64,000 nt of DNA from Phytoseiulus persimilis. Taxonomy: Eukaryota; Arthropoda; Arachnida; Mesostigmata; Phytoseiidae. Of this stretch, positions 47,388 through 58,685 are shown in pieces. Numbering within the stretch: the first letter of the stretch is position 1; every line of letters starts with the position of its first letter. The stretch is taken from the NCBI GenBank assembly GCA_037576195.1, contig CM075102.1, positions 30,686,745 through 30,750,744 of the forward strand. Reading direction: 5' to 3'. The translations under genes and the position numbers were made by a program. The notes under the pieces are model-generated. The model did no database searches, was not told the DNA's origin, and saw nothing but the letters and a program-made list of their open reading frames with translations.

Positions 47388-50125
47388 TACTCAATTTTTG
47401 ACTTTGATTATCCAAATCTCCACATCTTGCTCATGATTATGCCCAGCTTTGGTACACAGGAAGTCTTCTGACCACCTTTCCTGGCCGTTATCTCGACCTT
47501 TTCACTTGATCTTGCTTTGTGCTCCGCTAGCCCCGAACGAGGACCGGCCAAATGAATCCATGGGCGACAGGGGGGCCCGAGGCCGATTCATCTGCGTTCA
47601 ATCGTCTTTTCACGAGTACTTAAATCAGTTTGTCTGTCATAAGAGTGACTGAGTTAGTTCAGATATATTGCCGTACTGCTTCCCGTAACTGTTACATGAT
47701 TTGCGGGATATTCCGAATCTGTCAGATCCTCATGTCGAAGCTGCAAGTGCGGTGCGACTCTCGGCTATCGTTTCTGAATTTCCTCCCCGTTTGGATGGCT
47801 TCTTCATTGGGTTGGACAGATACATTCCAAGATATGTCATTCGATCGCAACTGGTACTGGATTCCGCTGTCCATGCTGTGAGGATTCTCCGACTGCTTCA
47901 GATTCGGTGTGAATTCGAGCTAGAAGAAACGAGACGCGTAATTGCTTCATCCCTCCAAGGAGGGCGGAGACACTCAAGAAAAAATCCTCAACCCAATTAT
48001 AGTTTCGCCTCGTCGGGCGTTTTTTCCGCAAACCCCTGGCTCACAGTCCCAGAGCACGACGCTGGCCGACGACGACGAACAATTCTCACCTCCGTACTTC
48101 GAGACTCCAGCCGAATCGAAGGTACGCAATCAAATCGAGGTTCCACCATTAACGGAATCGAGAAAGTTCACCAACGATTTGAAGGCGAACCAGGGGGAGT
48201 CCGCGATGAGTGTTCACCTTGCTCTCTGTCTGTTAGGATTACATCTTTTAGACAGAGTGAGGAATTCTCCGAACGGACTCGAAGCCAACGACGCAGTCGG
48301 TTTGCCGACCGCCGACGGATCCATCGGTAAACAATTTTTCTTCGTTCCGCGACTGCAATGAACATGACATAACGTGGCTCGTGATGGGAGTGCGGTGCAG
48401 AGTCATGACTCACCGACGGACAAGCTGAGAGACGGTCGAGAGAGCTGGCAGGGGAAAAGAGAGGGGGGCGGGCGAAGCGAGTCGAGGATATGGACGGACG
48501 GACGAGGAAGCGAGCGGACTGATTCGCAGTCTTTTCCTCTGGCGCCATTTATTCTCTCTGTGCGGTGGCCGCTTCATTCTGTTCTGTTTATGACTTTATT
48601 AAAGCGAAACAAAGACACTAATGGCTTGTCATCATCATCTCCATAATAACCATTGTTCTCCATGGTCTGGGTGTTGGTGGAACTGACGGAGAAGAGAAGG
48701 AGGGAAACGAACGGTAGGAGGAGAGGAGCAGTACGAGCGGGAAGCCGCTCCCGTTTTCTCACACTAAATATTCTCTCACCGTTTTCCTTCCATCTTTTCT
48801 CGTTCGCTTTTCCACAGCTCGTCTACCAGCTGCTGCTGCTGCTGTTGTTGCCGTAGCTGCTCATTCCGGCGCTCTGAGTCAGGCTCGTTCATGATGTCAA
48901 CTGTCGACTCTGCGCGAGTAATTTTCCTTTTTATTCTCTTCCAATTTATGGCTTCGGACAGCGCGCGCTCTTATTCCGCGCGTCGAGTCGCTGCGCGGGC
49001 AGTAAATGACACGAATCAGTGATTTCAGAGTTTTATGTTCCATGCTCGGTGGAGCCGAATCGGAGTCTGGACTGGACGCACCAGTTATTCGCAGCGGAAT
49101 TCTCAACACCAGTATTTGGTCGCTCATCGTCGTGGTTCTCAGGCGTCCTTGACCACGTCCACCGAGAAGGAATAACGGACTTCTCGAATGAAGCACCTGA
49201 TCCGGCGCTGACCGGGGGCTGTTCGGAAGTCTTCCTCGAGCGATGCTGAGGATTGAGTTCCATCCTGTCACAGTGGTCCGGAGACGCCGAATTCCGTGCG
49301 CCCGTCCTCCTCCTCCACTTTAGTTGTTACCCCCCACGAGAGGCTCTTCGTGCCCACGTCGCAGGTGTTCAGGGCCGACATTAGGCTTCGGCACTCGTCT
49401 GAAGAGAATGGTCACCCTGGAAACGATGCTCGAAGTGAGGAAGCGGGAGATAGGCTGGACCGTCCGAATCGAACAGACTGCTCGAGCTCCGACTTCCCGC
49501 CGTAGACAGCGCCCACGTGGCGGCTCTGCAAATTTATACTCTTGTTGCGCTGTCCTTTCGGCTGTCTCGCCGCTCGAAGCTCAATTCAAATCTAGCCCGC
49601 TCATCGTCTCGGTGTTAGCACTCGTGGAAGGAATCGCCTGGGGGCTCCGGAAGCTCTCCCAACGTTGAATGGAGAGCACAAGCTTCAAGAATTAGTCCAG
49701 TTCGCGTCCAGAACGAGGTCCTCGCTCCCGGAGGGGAAGCTCGACTACGTTTGAGGGCCGTCGCATCAAAACTCACTCAAGGAATCGTTGAGGCGACTCC
49801 TTGAACGGAACGGATAAATTATTCTTTTGGGGAATTTCCGCTCTTGTCGCCGGCTCAGCAATTTTTTCCCTCTCGCGCCCCGAAGGAAGCGCCGAGTTTC
49901 GCCAGAAGGTCGGGTCGGGAGCTCCGAGTCTCTCCAAGGAGCACCGATCCTCTCGGATCGAGGTTCTGGTCTCACATCCCCAGGACTCTACATGTAGATG
50001 CCCCAATGGGAAAGCACACCGTCTGCCCGCGGTCCCGCAGGCGCTCCGTCCAGTTTTGAAGAGGACCTCATTCCCGACAGACTATTCCTGCCCAGTCCGG
50101 CAATCGCCATGAGCGGAAGGGAAGC
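47388..50125. other. no supportable gene; CTG microsatellite, AATAAA on minus strand
   Basis: A CTG/TTG run lies at 48829-48851 and GGAC repeats at 48491-48505. On the minus strand AATAAA at 48600-48595 follows a short frame reading ENNGYYGDDDDKPLVSLF, which could be a 3' end, but no exon structure is clear. A 75-nt plus-strand segment (48047-48121) is bounded by AG and AAG|GTACGC and open in phase; too weak to call. Confidence 0.35.
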
Positions 50126-50135
50126 ATATATATAT
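50126..50135 (+). promoter_or_regulatory. TATA-like element
   Basis: TATATATAAG with GCATTCATTC about 27 bases downstream, the position of an initiator. No coding sequence follows within 100 bases, so the call is weak. Confidence 0.25.
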
Positions 50136-50380
50136 AAGCAACCGAGCACCGCTGCATTCATTCTGACATCTCTGTCAAAACAAATGCATTAGGCGCTGCT
50201 CAGCTGCGCACTAGGTTTGGGGAACCCGAATCGGTGCATTTGAGCGAAGTCGCCTCCGGGTTTCTCGCGCGCAGACATACGGACACGCCAAGCGAGCTCC
50301 GATTCCATAGAGGGAACGGAGGGTCATGCGAGACCTCGAACTAGCACGCCACACTACTATTATTATTGGTTCCCAACGAA

Positions 50381-50770
50381 TCAATGTAAACTCAACTCCG
50401 GGGCCGGAGTTTTCCGCAGACCCGACACGAGTCTTCTATGAATCGCGTTGGATGTGTCTTTAAACGCTCGCCTTGCGTTCATCTTCCTCGAGTCCTCCCC
50501 GAACGTCGAGGGGAGAGGACGGAGAACTCGGGAAAGATTTCCTATCCCGTATCGATAGCGGGACGCTTTCTTCGGATTTTTTCCGCTCCGGGAGTCTTCA
50601 CAGTGTTCCCGCGCGGTGTCCGTCGATGCTTCTGGTGTACGATGATATAGTAGACTGCACGGCGTGAGTGTTCGTATGAATGACGGCTCGCCTGACTTGT
50701 TCGGCGACTGAGAATGCTGTGTTAATAAGATCGGTTTCACGCATCGCAGGCCAAGTAGGACGACACTCTT
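50381..50770 (-). CDS. candidate second exon, minus strand
   Basis: On the minus strand a long pyrimidine tract (CTCCTCTCCCTCTTTCTCTG) and GTTCAG end at 50771. The exon would begin AAGAGTGTCG at 50770. In the phase of the upstream exon (51190-51065) it reads KSVVLLGLRCVKPILLT and stays open to a stop at 50381. In another phase it reads ECRPTWPAMRETDLINTAF and stays open to about 50598, which looks more protein-like but does not agree with the upstream exon. So the acceptor is good, the reading frame unsettled, and the downstream donor unknown. Confidence 0.3.
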   Translation of the reverse strand, partial: KSVVLLGLRCVKPILLTQHSQSPNKSGEPSFIRTLTPCSLLYHRTPEASTDTAREHCEDSRSGKNPKKASRYRYGIGNLSRVLRPLPSTFGEDSRKMNARRAFKDTSNAIHRRLVSGLRKTPAPELSLH

Positions 50771-51064
50771 CTGAACGAAGCAGAGAAAGAGGGAGAGGAG
50801 CAGAGAATGCAAGCTCTCGGACAGACAGACATACAGGCGGTCGGACACACACACGTCTTCTGGAGGAGACGATGCTCTATGGTGTGGAATTATCACCGAC
50901 TTAGGAGGGAGTTCACTTCCACGAAAGCTGTCGTGGTCAGTCAGCGACTGTCCGCGCGCGGTCAGCTTTCGCGGAACAGAGCCAACCTGGACGCGTCCAT
51001 TCGGAATGATCAACGGCGATTCGCAAAGAGCTTCCATGCGCTCCTCGTATCGCCCGCCACTCAC

Positions 51065-51190
51065 CTCATGAACCGTTGCCTCCCCCTCCTGCCCCGAAGG
51101 ATTTCGTCCCGTCCCTCCGATGACAGAGGTAGTCCGCCGATGGCGGGACGCAGGCCGTGGGAGTGGCGGTGAATTGTAGGGTGATGACAT
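51065..51190 (-). CDS. candidate first coding exon, minus strand
   Basis: ATG at 51190, in good context (GCAGAAATG), opens 42 codons: MSSPYNSPPLPRPASRHRR, TTSVIGGTGRNPSGQ, EGEATVHE. A serine/proline/arginine-rich N-terminus of this kind is typical of a disordered leader in signalling or regulatory proteins. The exon ends in phase 0 at CATGAG|GTGAGT, a near-perfect donor (intron from 51064). A strong acceptor lies 294 nt on at 50771. The frame is open through that intron too, so length alone does not prove splicing; the donor and the amino-acid make-up are the evidence. I do not recognise the gene. CATATATG about 50 bases upstream could be a weak TATA element. Confidence 0.42.
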
Positions 51191-54100
51191 TTCTGCGAGA
51201 TTCCACTCCTTCAGGAGTTCATATATGTGTTTGGTGGGCGGTTTCCGAGCATGACAAGATAAGCAGAGGTTGGTTGGAAGCTCCCTCGGCCTCCCTCAAC
51301 GGGGTCCCGGCTCACACGGAGGACGCTATTCTCTAAGATATATCTTACAAGACATCAGCTCATGGAGCTTAGGAAGAGCGCTGGCTTGCAAGTCTGCTCG
51401 CCTGCCTGCCTATATCTCGCCCGTCCCGAGTTTGCTGCAAACCTCTTACTTACCGCCAGTGGGCCGACTACCGGACCAAGCCGTGGACTCACTCGTGCTG
51501 CTCATTACGGACTCGCGGTTCTCTCCTGGATAACAGCGGCTGACATTATCTCACCCTGATGCCGGTGAGTCTTGTTTTGTCTCTTATCCCAACACGGGCT
51601 TAACGCTTGCGTGTCACTCTTCGAACGACCGTTGCAGCTCGTTGTGGCTTTGACCGTGCGCTTGCGCACTACCGCACCCCTTCGGACCCGGCGAACGAAG
51701 CTGATCACGGAGATTCATCGAGAACACCAAACGAATCGAGGGCGTTCCGATGCATTTTTCGTGTCATTAGGACGATGACGCTCTCGAAGCAGTTCCGAAA
51801 ACCACGCTCCGAGTTTACACTCGCGGACGATCAGAAACCATAATGGCACTGAGATGGGGTTCCGCGCTGAAAATCTCTCCAAAGGCCTGCGTAATTATGG
51901 CCTCAGGTGTCGGATGTGATTACGTTCGCTCTTTCGCTCGAGCCTCTTTTTTTCCTTCAATTTTTTTTTTTCAAATTTAATCAGCTGTCGGTGCAAGATG
52001 CCACTTCAATGGAGAAAGAGATATTCGTTCGTCGTCGGTCCGAGTGCTCGTCGTCGATTCGTTCCTGCGCGAGACACCGCGGCTTTCGAGGGGCGATTGC
52101 TTTCCGCGGAGGGTGTTCGAACGCATCTTCGAATTCCGCTCTCGAGCTCTCGCTGAACCCATTGTTACCTCCACTCAATCGTCTCCATCGGTCAGAGTCC
52201 ATGACACCCAGCTCGGAGCGGATTCCATCGGAGCTTGTTTGGAGTTGGAGCTGAACTTCGCTCCGAAGACGCCACAGCGGTTCGAGCTCATGAGTGGGCG
52301 AGTCGAATGAGAGACCGGGCGAGTGACCGAGCCGCCGCGAGTCTGAAAACTTTTAAAGCAGATGTGTGCTGGGCCGCTGTCGGAGCAGAAGCGATGCGAT
52401 GGTAGGCAGTAGTGATCCGTCACGCAGGAAGCCTTAAGGAAAACATCGATCGGACGAGCGAACGAAAGGACGGTCGGACGAAGCTCAGCCGGGATCAGAC
52501 GTGTTCTCCATTGGGATTTTCACTTCCCACGCAAATCACGACTCTACTCCGCTACACCTTACACGGAAGAACGGACGTCGAAGGCGGCTTTTCCTCGATC
52601 TCATCCATCTGCAGCGCGTCGATATCGCGCGTCGCTCCTTTTCGCTACTCCACTGCTGAGTGCCGAGCGAGAACCCTCCCCGGACCGTTCCGAGATCATC
52701 GCGATCGCTGCGCGGCTTGCTGTTCCACCTCGACTCAACTGATCGTCACGTAGTCATTCGCCAGTGCCGGGCGACGGACTGGATTCCAGAAACGCCGTTT
52801 ATTTTCCGCGGGCTGTTCCCGGGTTCGGGGAAGGCAGAAAGAGTGGGTCATACGGTGCCCGCGACGTTCCCATGTCGAGGAGCATGTAGTCGCACGCCTT
52901 CAGGGCCTGCGTGCGGCTGGGCAATACCGCCGAGTATCGAGACAGTGTAGGTTCGCCTTCAGGAACCGAGTCTTTCGACAGATAGACGTCGGATCGGCTG
53001 GGGCTGTCAGAGAGAAATGTATCATGACATGCCCACCAAGTGACTCGTACGGCCTGTTTCGACGGCCGAGGTATGCCGAGGAAGGACCCGGGTAGTTCCG
53101 AGTAGGGGGATGATCTTTCACAGAGATAGCTCTCTCGATCGAATGCCCGCATTTGAGTCCCTCATCGTTTCTCCCAAGCTGCGGCGGTTTCCTCGTTGCG
53201 ACTCATGCGCCGCAGACAGCGGGACCTGAGACGCGCGAGACGGTCGTGCGAGACGATCTCTGTTGGTTCTGTCCTTCGGCTCCTTATTTTCGGCGCTGTC
53301 TCGGATCGCCCTTCCACCCTCTCCCTGGGCTGCTAGAGCGGCCGGCTGTTCACTCACTCAGTTAGCCCGGACTGGAGCAGTGGGGAGACGTTTTGGTTGG
53401 CCCGTCGGAATCGACTCTATCGCCATGAGGTGGCCATAGCCGATAGACTCAAATGATGATGATGACGCCGGCAGCAGAGGCAATGTAATCATGAGTGGCT
53501 TGCTCGCACGACCCACGGACGGACGGCCAACCGACCGAGCAACCACCCGACAGAGCGAACGATCGACCGACTGGATAGCTGGCTATTTATTCAGGGAGAA
53601 TGGATTGCATCCAAGAGGTCATCAAGGAAGAACCGCCGCTGCTGGCGTCATCGGCTCGGCCGCCGCTACGACCGCCGTCCTTAAGCCTCCCATGAGAATC
53701 ATCACGTTGTTCGTCGGTGCGAGCACTAAAACTGCAGCGCCAAGAGGAATAACGGCTCACAGTTCAACTGTACGTGAATAGCCTATCAAAGCGATAACGT
53801 CGTAAAAGTGCAACATATCCGAACCGTTACCATGCGATACGGATGGAGACTTCACAAATGAAGCTGGAACGAAACTGCGCGGAGAAATTATTTCCTGCGC
53901 GCTCGGCTCGTACTTTCGATCAGCCTGATCCCGCCAGAGGTCTATTTTAAGAAAATCTTGCCTATCTCCGTGGTTCATCGCTTGGCCAGTCTCAACACCT
54001 GAGATTGACGACCATTACTCAGCCATTGTTCTAGAGTGGCGCGAAGGGAAGGTGGGTGGAGGTCCCAAACAGGGTACGGCCAGCGTAGGAGAAGCTTGAG

Positions 54101-54789
54101 GATGGAAAATGTCTGAAACATCCGCTCTCAACTCTCCAGTCTTCAACAAAAGCATAGCTGTCAGACTTCACGAAGCCCCTCGATGAATTCCCGACACACG
54201 TGCAAGACGACACACGTGCGTCGCCGGTGATCATTGCTGCCGACGTATGCTGACGTTGCTCTCTAACCGACTCCGCTAGCAGGGGATCAATATCGATCCT
54301 CCATGCGGCAAAAATGAGAGCGATCTTCGAAGCGGAACGCAGCGCGGATTCCGTTGGCTTCTGCATCGTTAGAAGTCCTCAACCTCGCTTTGAAGTAGGG
54401 ACTGGAGGAAGTTGTTAGAAACCCTGGGTCGAGAATCAGACTTAATGAATCGGCTTCAGTTTTTCTCCTGAGATTCTGCGCTGGAATATTGACGTGGGAT
54501 CATGTCTTAGCGATCCGTTCCCCAGAGGCCAGCTAGATATTGCGGTGGTCCGGAGTATCGGTTCCTCGTTGCCAGTGGTCCCATTCGTCAAACATGAATT
54601 TCGCGAAGGACGCGCTAGACCAGAAGATGCTTCTCGTATCAGATTCTCAGATCGCTTTCTGTCCCATCGCTCAGACCTAATATTCCCAGAACGGGAAGTG
54701 AAACTCGTCAATGGATTCCCGCGGGCTTCGTCCCAGAACGCGATAATCTCGCCCTTGTCTGTGGTTAGGGTATGACCCGGCCCATAAGG
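51191..54789. other. no supportable gene; simple repeats
   Basis: Contains a 14-bp inverted repeat (51205-51218), T-rich runs (51945-51971), GACC/GGAC-type repeats (53515-53570) and a GAT run (53455-53466). Short frames only. Confidence 0.4.
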
Positions 54790-55410
54790 GCTGTTTAATG
54801 AGTATCTCGGCATTTGACACCGCCGCGGTCTCCCAGGTACAAGAAAAAAACTAAATCGGGCACTGAATCGGTGCACAAATCCTCCTCGAAATCTCGGCCG
54901 AGTGGACACACTGCAAGCCAGGGCGGCTATTCCGTTGCGTGAACGTAAGTTTCCTCTGGATTCCTACCGGATTTCGGTCGGTTTTTCGAACAGAGCTCCG
55001 CGGGAAACCCTTGGACTCACGTCCCCGCCACGAGCCCGAACCATGCGAGGCTGGGCAGCCATTTTATGGCTCGTAGATTCATGGTCTTTGTCCCAATGGC
55101 GTTGCCATACCATAGAGGACGACGAGGGGTAATGGGGGTCGAACTTTTGGAGCTCGTGAGCTTCCCTCGAACCACCAAGCTCCCAGGGAGCTTACCGACT
55201 TATGCCTTCAAGGGTCAGTTTTGCTCGAAAATCCGCTTTGTTTTACCACTGTTGCGGATGAATACACCGAGGAACGTCGGGTATATGGGGTGGATGATGA
55301 CACTTGAGCTTGAGAGCTACCGAGTTGACCATTTTGCTGGATCACCGTCAGGGATGCCTGACCACCAGAGATTCGAGGAATCGCCCCTCCGTTGGGGAGT
55401 GCCCGACAAA
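54790..55410 (-). pseudogene. BEL/Pao-like RNase H to integrase relic, minus strand
   Basis: Read on the minus strand, the segment near 55409-55325 gives SGTPQRRGDSSNLWWSGIPD followed by GDPAKWSTR. This resembles the end of a BEL/Pao RNase H domain, where an SRG-type motif is followed by a WW-G-P block. About 500 bases further, in another frame (54860-54795), GGFVHRFSARFSF and FLVPGRPRRCQM resemble the zinc-binding start of the integrase. Frames are broken and the middle is worn. It is in the opposite orientation to the relics on the left. Confidence 0.35.
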
Positions 55411-56531
55411 TAGCGGAAACGCAATGAATGAACTCTGCTTCGAATCGACTTACTTTGTGATCGTCTATCCGGTCCTGCGTTCCAATGGGCCTTCGCGGTT
55501 TCGGGCTACGCGGACTCATCTAGCTCATTGGAGTCAACGATTGGGTATCCGTCGTCCGTATCAGCGATCTCAAAGTCACTGCTGGTTGATGAACTACCAT
55601 ACCCTCTCTTCAGTCGATTCAGCCACGCTTTCACCTTATTTCATGGGATCGTTCTGATTGCTTCCATTCAGGGACGTTCGAGTGCATCATGTTCTGCTAT
55701 GCGTCGAGCTGTCTGCTGGACCGGCTTAGAACTCACCGATGGTCTCCGTTGCTCCGTCGATGACGGCGAAGACAGTTATCCCTATCAAAGTTGGTATCAG
55801 ATTCTCTCGGATGGAGGGGTAATCTGGATCCTGCGAATAATCACACTGCGTGCCTCTCCGGGCTGCTGTTTGACTTCTGCTCTTGTGTCTCGATTTGTGG
55901 GACAGGCCCATTCAACCGAAAAGCTCTGCTGATACGTAGCTCGATTCTTGCGCTTGGTATCATAGGATCGACGTATACTAATTTAAGTATACGACCTCCC
56001 AGAACCTTGATCCGCATCTTCTCGAACCAAGCCAACAATCGTGTTCGCTCGGGCTATCTCCTACCGGTGATCCAGACTGATGGTTCTTCTCCTCCGAGGA
56101 GTCTTTATGGGCTTCGATCGCGAAATGTGCCGCGTATTTCCGAAAGCCGAAGTACCTCCAACCTACCGCATGAGCGATTTTCAAGACAATCAAAGCTGAA
56201 AGCGATTCCGTGGCGAACGCGACCGAACGGATCGTTCTGAAGCTGTCCGCTACGTTCATGCACGGTTTGCACCGTGCCGGTTCTGTTGATGCTCTTCTGA
56301 AAATTCCGTGGAGGTATGGGGGGGGGGGGGGGGGGGGGGGGTAGGGGGCATCGGAAAAAGCTACAAGGACTAAGAGAAGACTCGACTCAGCTCCGTGGGG
56401 TCGTCGAAAGGACCGATAACGGATACAGAGGGAATCTGAAAAAGTGAAGAGTATCGGGAATACTTGAGAGGAATACAGCAAGAATGGAGCGGAACAAGGC
56501 GGAGACCGGATGAATGCACATGTGAGATCCG
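55411..56531. other. no supportable gene; 24-G run
   Basis: The main feature is the G run at 56318-56341. The sequence 55411-55930 could be the worn upstream part of the minus-strand relic. Confidence 0.4.
56318..56341. repeat. homopolymer G, 24 bases
   Basis: Uninterrupted G run followed by TAGGGGG. Such runs are prone to sequencing and assembly error, so the length is uncertain. Smaller G runs lie at 6797-6807, 36768-36777 and 57454-57465. Confidence 0.95.
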
Positions 56532-57437
56532 GTGGCGTATGAAGGTCACCGACATCGAGGACTGGGAGCGGGAAAGTTGCCAGGTCCGAGGTTCGGGGGC
56601 ATTCGAGACGATTTGACGTTTCCGATTGCCTGCGATGAGATTCTCCCGTCGTTCGCCTCCAGGGGAATTCTCGCCGCCGCTAGAGGCGCATTTACGCATT
56701 CGTTGAACAGCTTCGGTAGTTACATAGTCGAGTTCCGACCGGGGGACAAGAAAGTGCAACTCGATATGATCGGATATAAGCTTCAAGGTCCGACATTGTT
56801 TACGGAGAGACTTCGACTCGGGCTGGTCATCCGGAGTCAACGACGCACGCTCGACCATAACACGCGGCTGTGCCATTTGAGCCGCGTCGAACCGAATCAT
56901 GACTTCGGACACGGGAGCCGATCTCCCGGGGCAGACGATGCTCCGAAAAGTACGAAAGGACACGGCGCGGAAACTTGTTTTCGAGGTTGTTGCGGCCAAT
57001 GGAGAAGGAAAGAATCGGCTACCCCGTGCCCAGGTTGTAGCGGCGGAGGCAACAAGGAGCTTGTTTCAGTGGTCGGCGCCGAATTTCAAAGTGAGCGAAT
57101 TTACATGAGGAACACTCGCTTGAGGTGCAGCAGCAGTGACGGCATCAAGGACGACGGTACTCGAGGTCGCTGCATAATGTCGTCAGCCTCAAAGAACCGG
57201 AGCGGCGTGTGTGGCAACAGTGCCACCGACGGCCGCATCGGAACCCGCTCACTGGAAGCTCCCGGAGACCGCTTCAAAGTCAGAGCCGTTTCAGGGAAGA
57301 CGATCTATCGGATCAGACGCAGCTCGACCCTGCGGTGTTCTCGACGACGAGGAGGAGGAGGAAGCAGTTCTGTGAAAATCCGGAACATTCCGACCAAAAC
57401 TCGGTCCGAAGGCTGCTCCGAGCGTGGTGTCTCCTGA
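56532..57437 (+). other. 301-codon open frame without ATG start, unknown
   Basis: The longest open frame in the window, from a GTG at 56532 to TGA at 57435-57437; the first ATG is about 76 codons in (DMIGYKLQGPTLF). The translation is rich in arginine, glycine and serine, with a cysteine cluster (TCFRGCCGQW, PCPGCSGGG) that does not match a known zinc-binding pattern. A 209-codon minus frame overlaps it. Its length is more than I expect by chance at this composition, but no homology is evident, and low-complexity GC-rich DNA can suppress stops. Confidence 0.25.
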
Positions 57438-58588
57438 CCACGCTCGAAGGATTGGGGGGGGGGGGTTGTCCTCGGACCCCCCGTTTGGGGAGGCCTCGAT
57501 GTGTCCGTGGTACTACCTGCAAACCGCGCTGACCGCTCGTATGTTGTGGATCGTGCGTTTCCCAGATGTGAGGAGCTGCGATCGCAACGCCCGACTCCAG
57601 CGCTCGAGAGCGATGCGAAATCTCCCTTCGTGGTGGCTGAGTTGGTGGGCTGTACGGCAGCGCAGCGTTTCATGGAGCGGAACTTTTTACTCGCCTAAGC
57701 CGACTCCCCAGTAGCCATTGCTTGTTGACAGGCCGTTGACGTGATCACTTAGAGTCCATCATGGTCGCCTCCCTGTCATCGTCGCCTGGCTATCAGTGAT
57801 GATGCCGCCGCGGCGGCGGTGATGTTGTTGTTGTTGACGGCATTGCTGTTCTCGTTGCTGACGCCGCCGGGGCAGTCATCGTCGACGGGGCCGTTATCAG
57901 CGGCAGCGATGAACGATGAGGGTAATTAGCCTTTCGTGTAGCCTTCCGTGAGGAGCAAAAGCTATGGTTTCGCTCGCTCGTCCCATCCACTGCTAGCTAG
58001 TAAGTTCACCGAACAGCTTGTGAGAGAGCAAAAGCACCGCGATCGTGCGGGCGAAGTCAGCGTTGGAACGATGACCTCGACCGACGGTGGTTCCTTCGTC
58101 AGAGCCGACAAGCAGCGATAGATAGTCGGCCGATGACGGACAAGAAAGCCCAGAGAAGCCCCCGGGCCAAAGCTGGCCAAAAGCTAATTACGCGATGGCT
58201 CCATTAAACCTTTGTGGAACGCGCGAGCGAGGACGGGAGCTCGCGGACGGAGACCTTATTGCCGTCCTCAAAAGGCTTTGCTCAGAGGCTTTGCTTTTTT
58301 GAAGTTCGCACAGGGGTACAGCGCGGTGCTTTCTAACTACACGATTCTACCCGCGACCTCCGGACCTCCGCGAGTCCGCCGGGGGCTGACGCGACACTAA
58401 TTGAGAGAACGCCGGTCCTTCGTCACTTCAGTCGTGTCTGTCTCCCGTCACGCTCATTGAATATTTGATGGGTCTGCGGAGGGTTTCGGGTCGGGCCTCC
58501 TCCCTATTTGACGAGTGTCCAGAGAACTCGTGGCGATAGAAGTTGAGGCTGCTGCGCGCTTACCTCGTTCAACACATAGAAATCTCAC
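57438..58588. other. no supportable gene; trinucleotide repeats
   Basis: Contains the 12-G run (57454-57465) and interspersed GCC/GTT/GAT trinucleotides at 57796-57865. Nothing else recognised. Confidence 0.4.
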
Positions 58589-58685
58589 CGCGCGGGTCTA
58601 GGTCAAACGCAATACCCTTCCCGCCGACATTCTGTAGGCGTTCATTCGAGCTCACGAAGCTGTCGTCGGAGTTGGATTGAGTCAT
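58589..58685 (-). CDS. candidate first coding exon, minus strand
   Basis: ATG at 58685 opens 32 codons plus one base: MTQSNSDDSFVSSNERLQNV then GGKGIAFDLDPR. It ends in phase 1 at CGCG|GTGAGA (intron from 58588). Reading on without splicing meets a stop after six more codons. A second donor-like site, AACGAG|GTAAGC, follows at 58563, after that stop. The sequence is compositionally like a regulatory protein N-terminus (acidic/serine start, then a short hydrophobic motif), but I do not recognise it. No acceptor was identified downstream; if real, the intron is long. It shares strand with the exon at 51190-51065, but the phases differ, so they are not simple alternatives joined to one acceptor. 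Confidence 0.33.
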
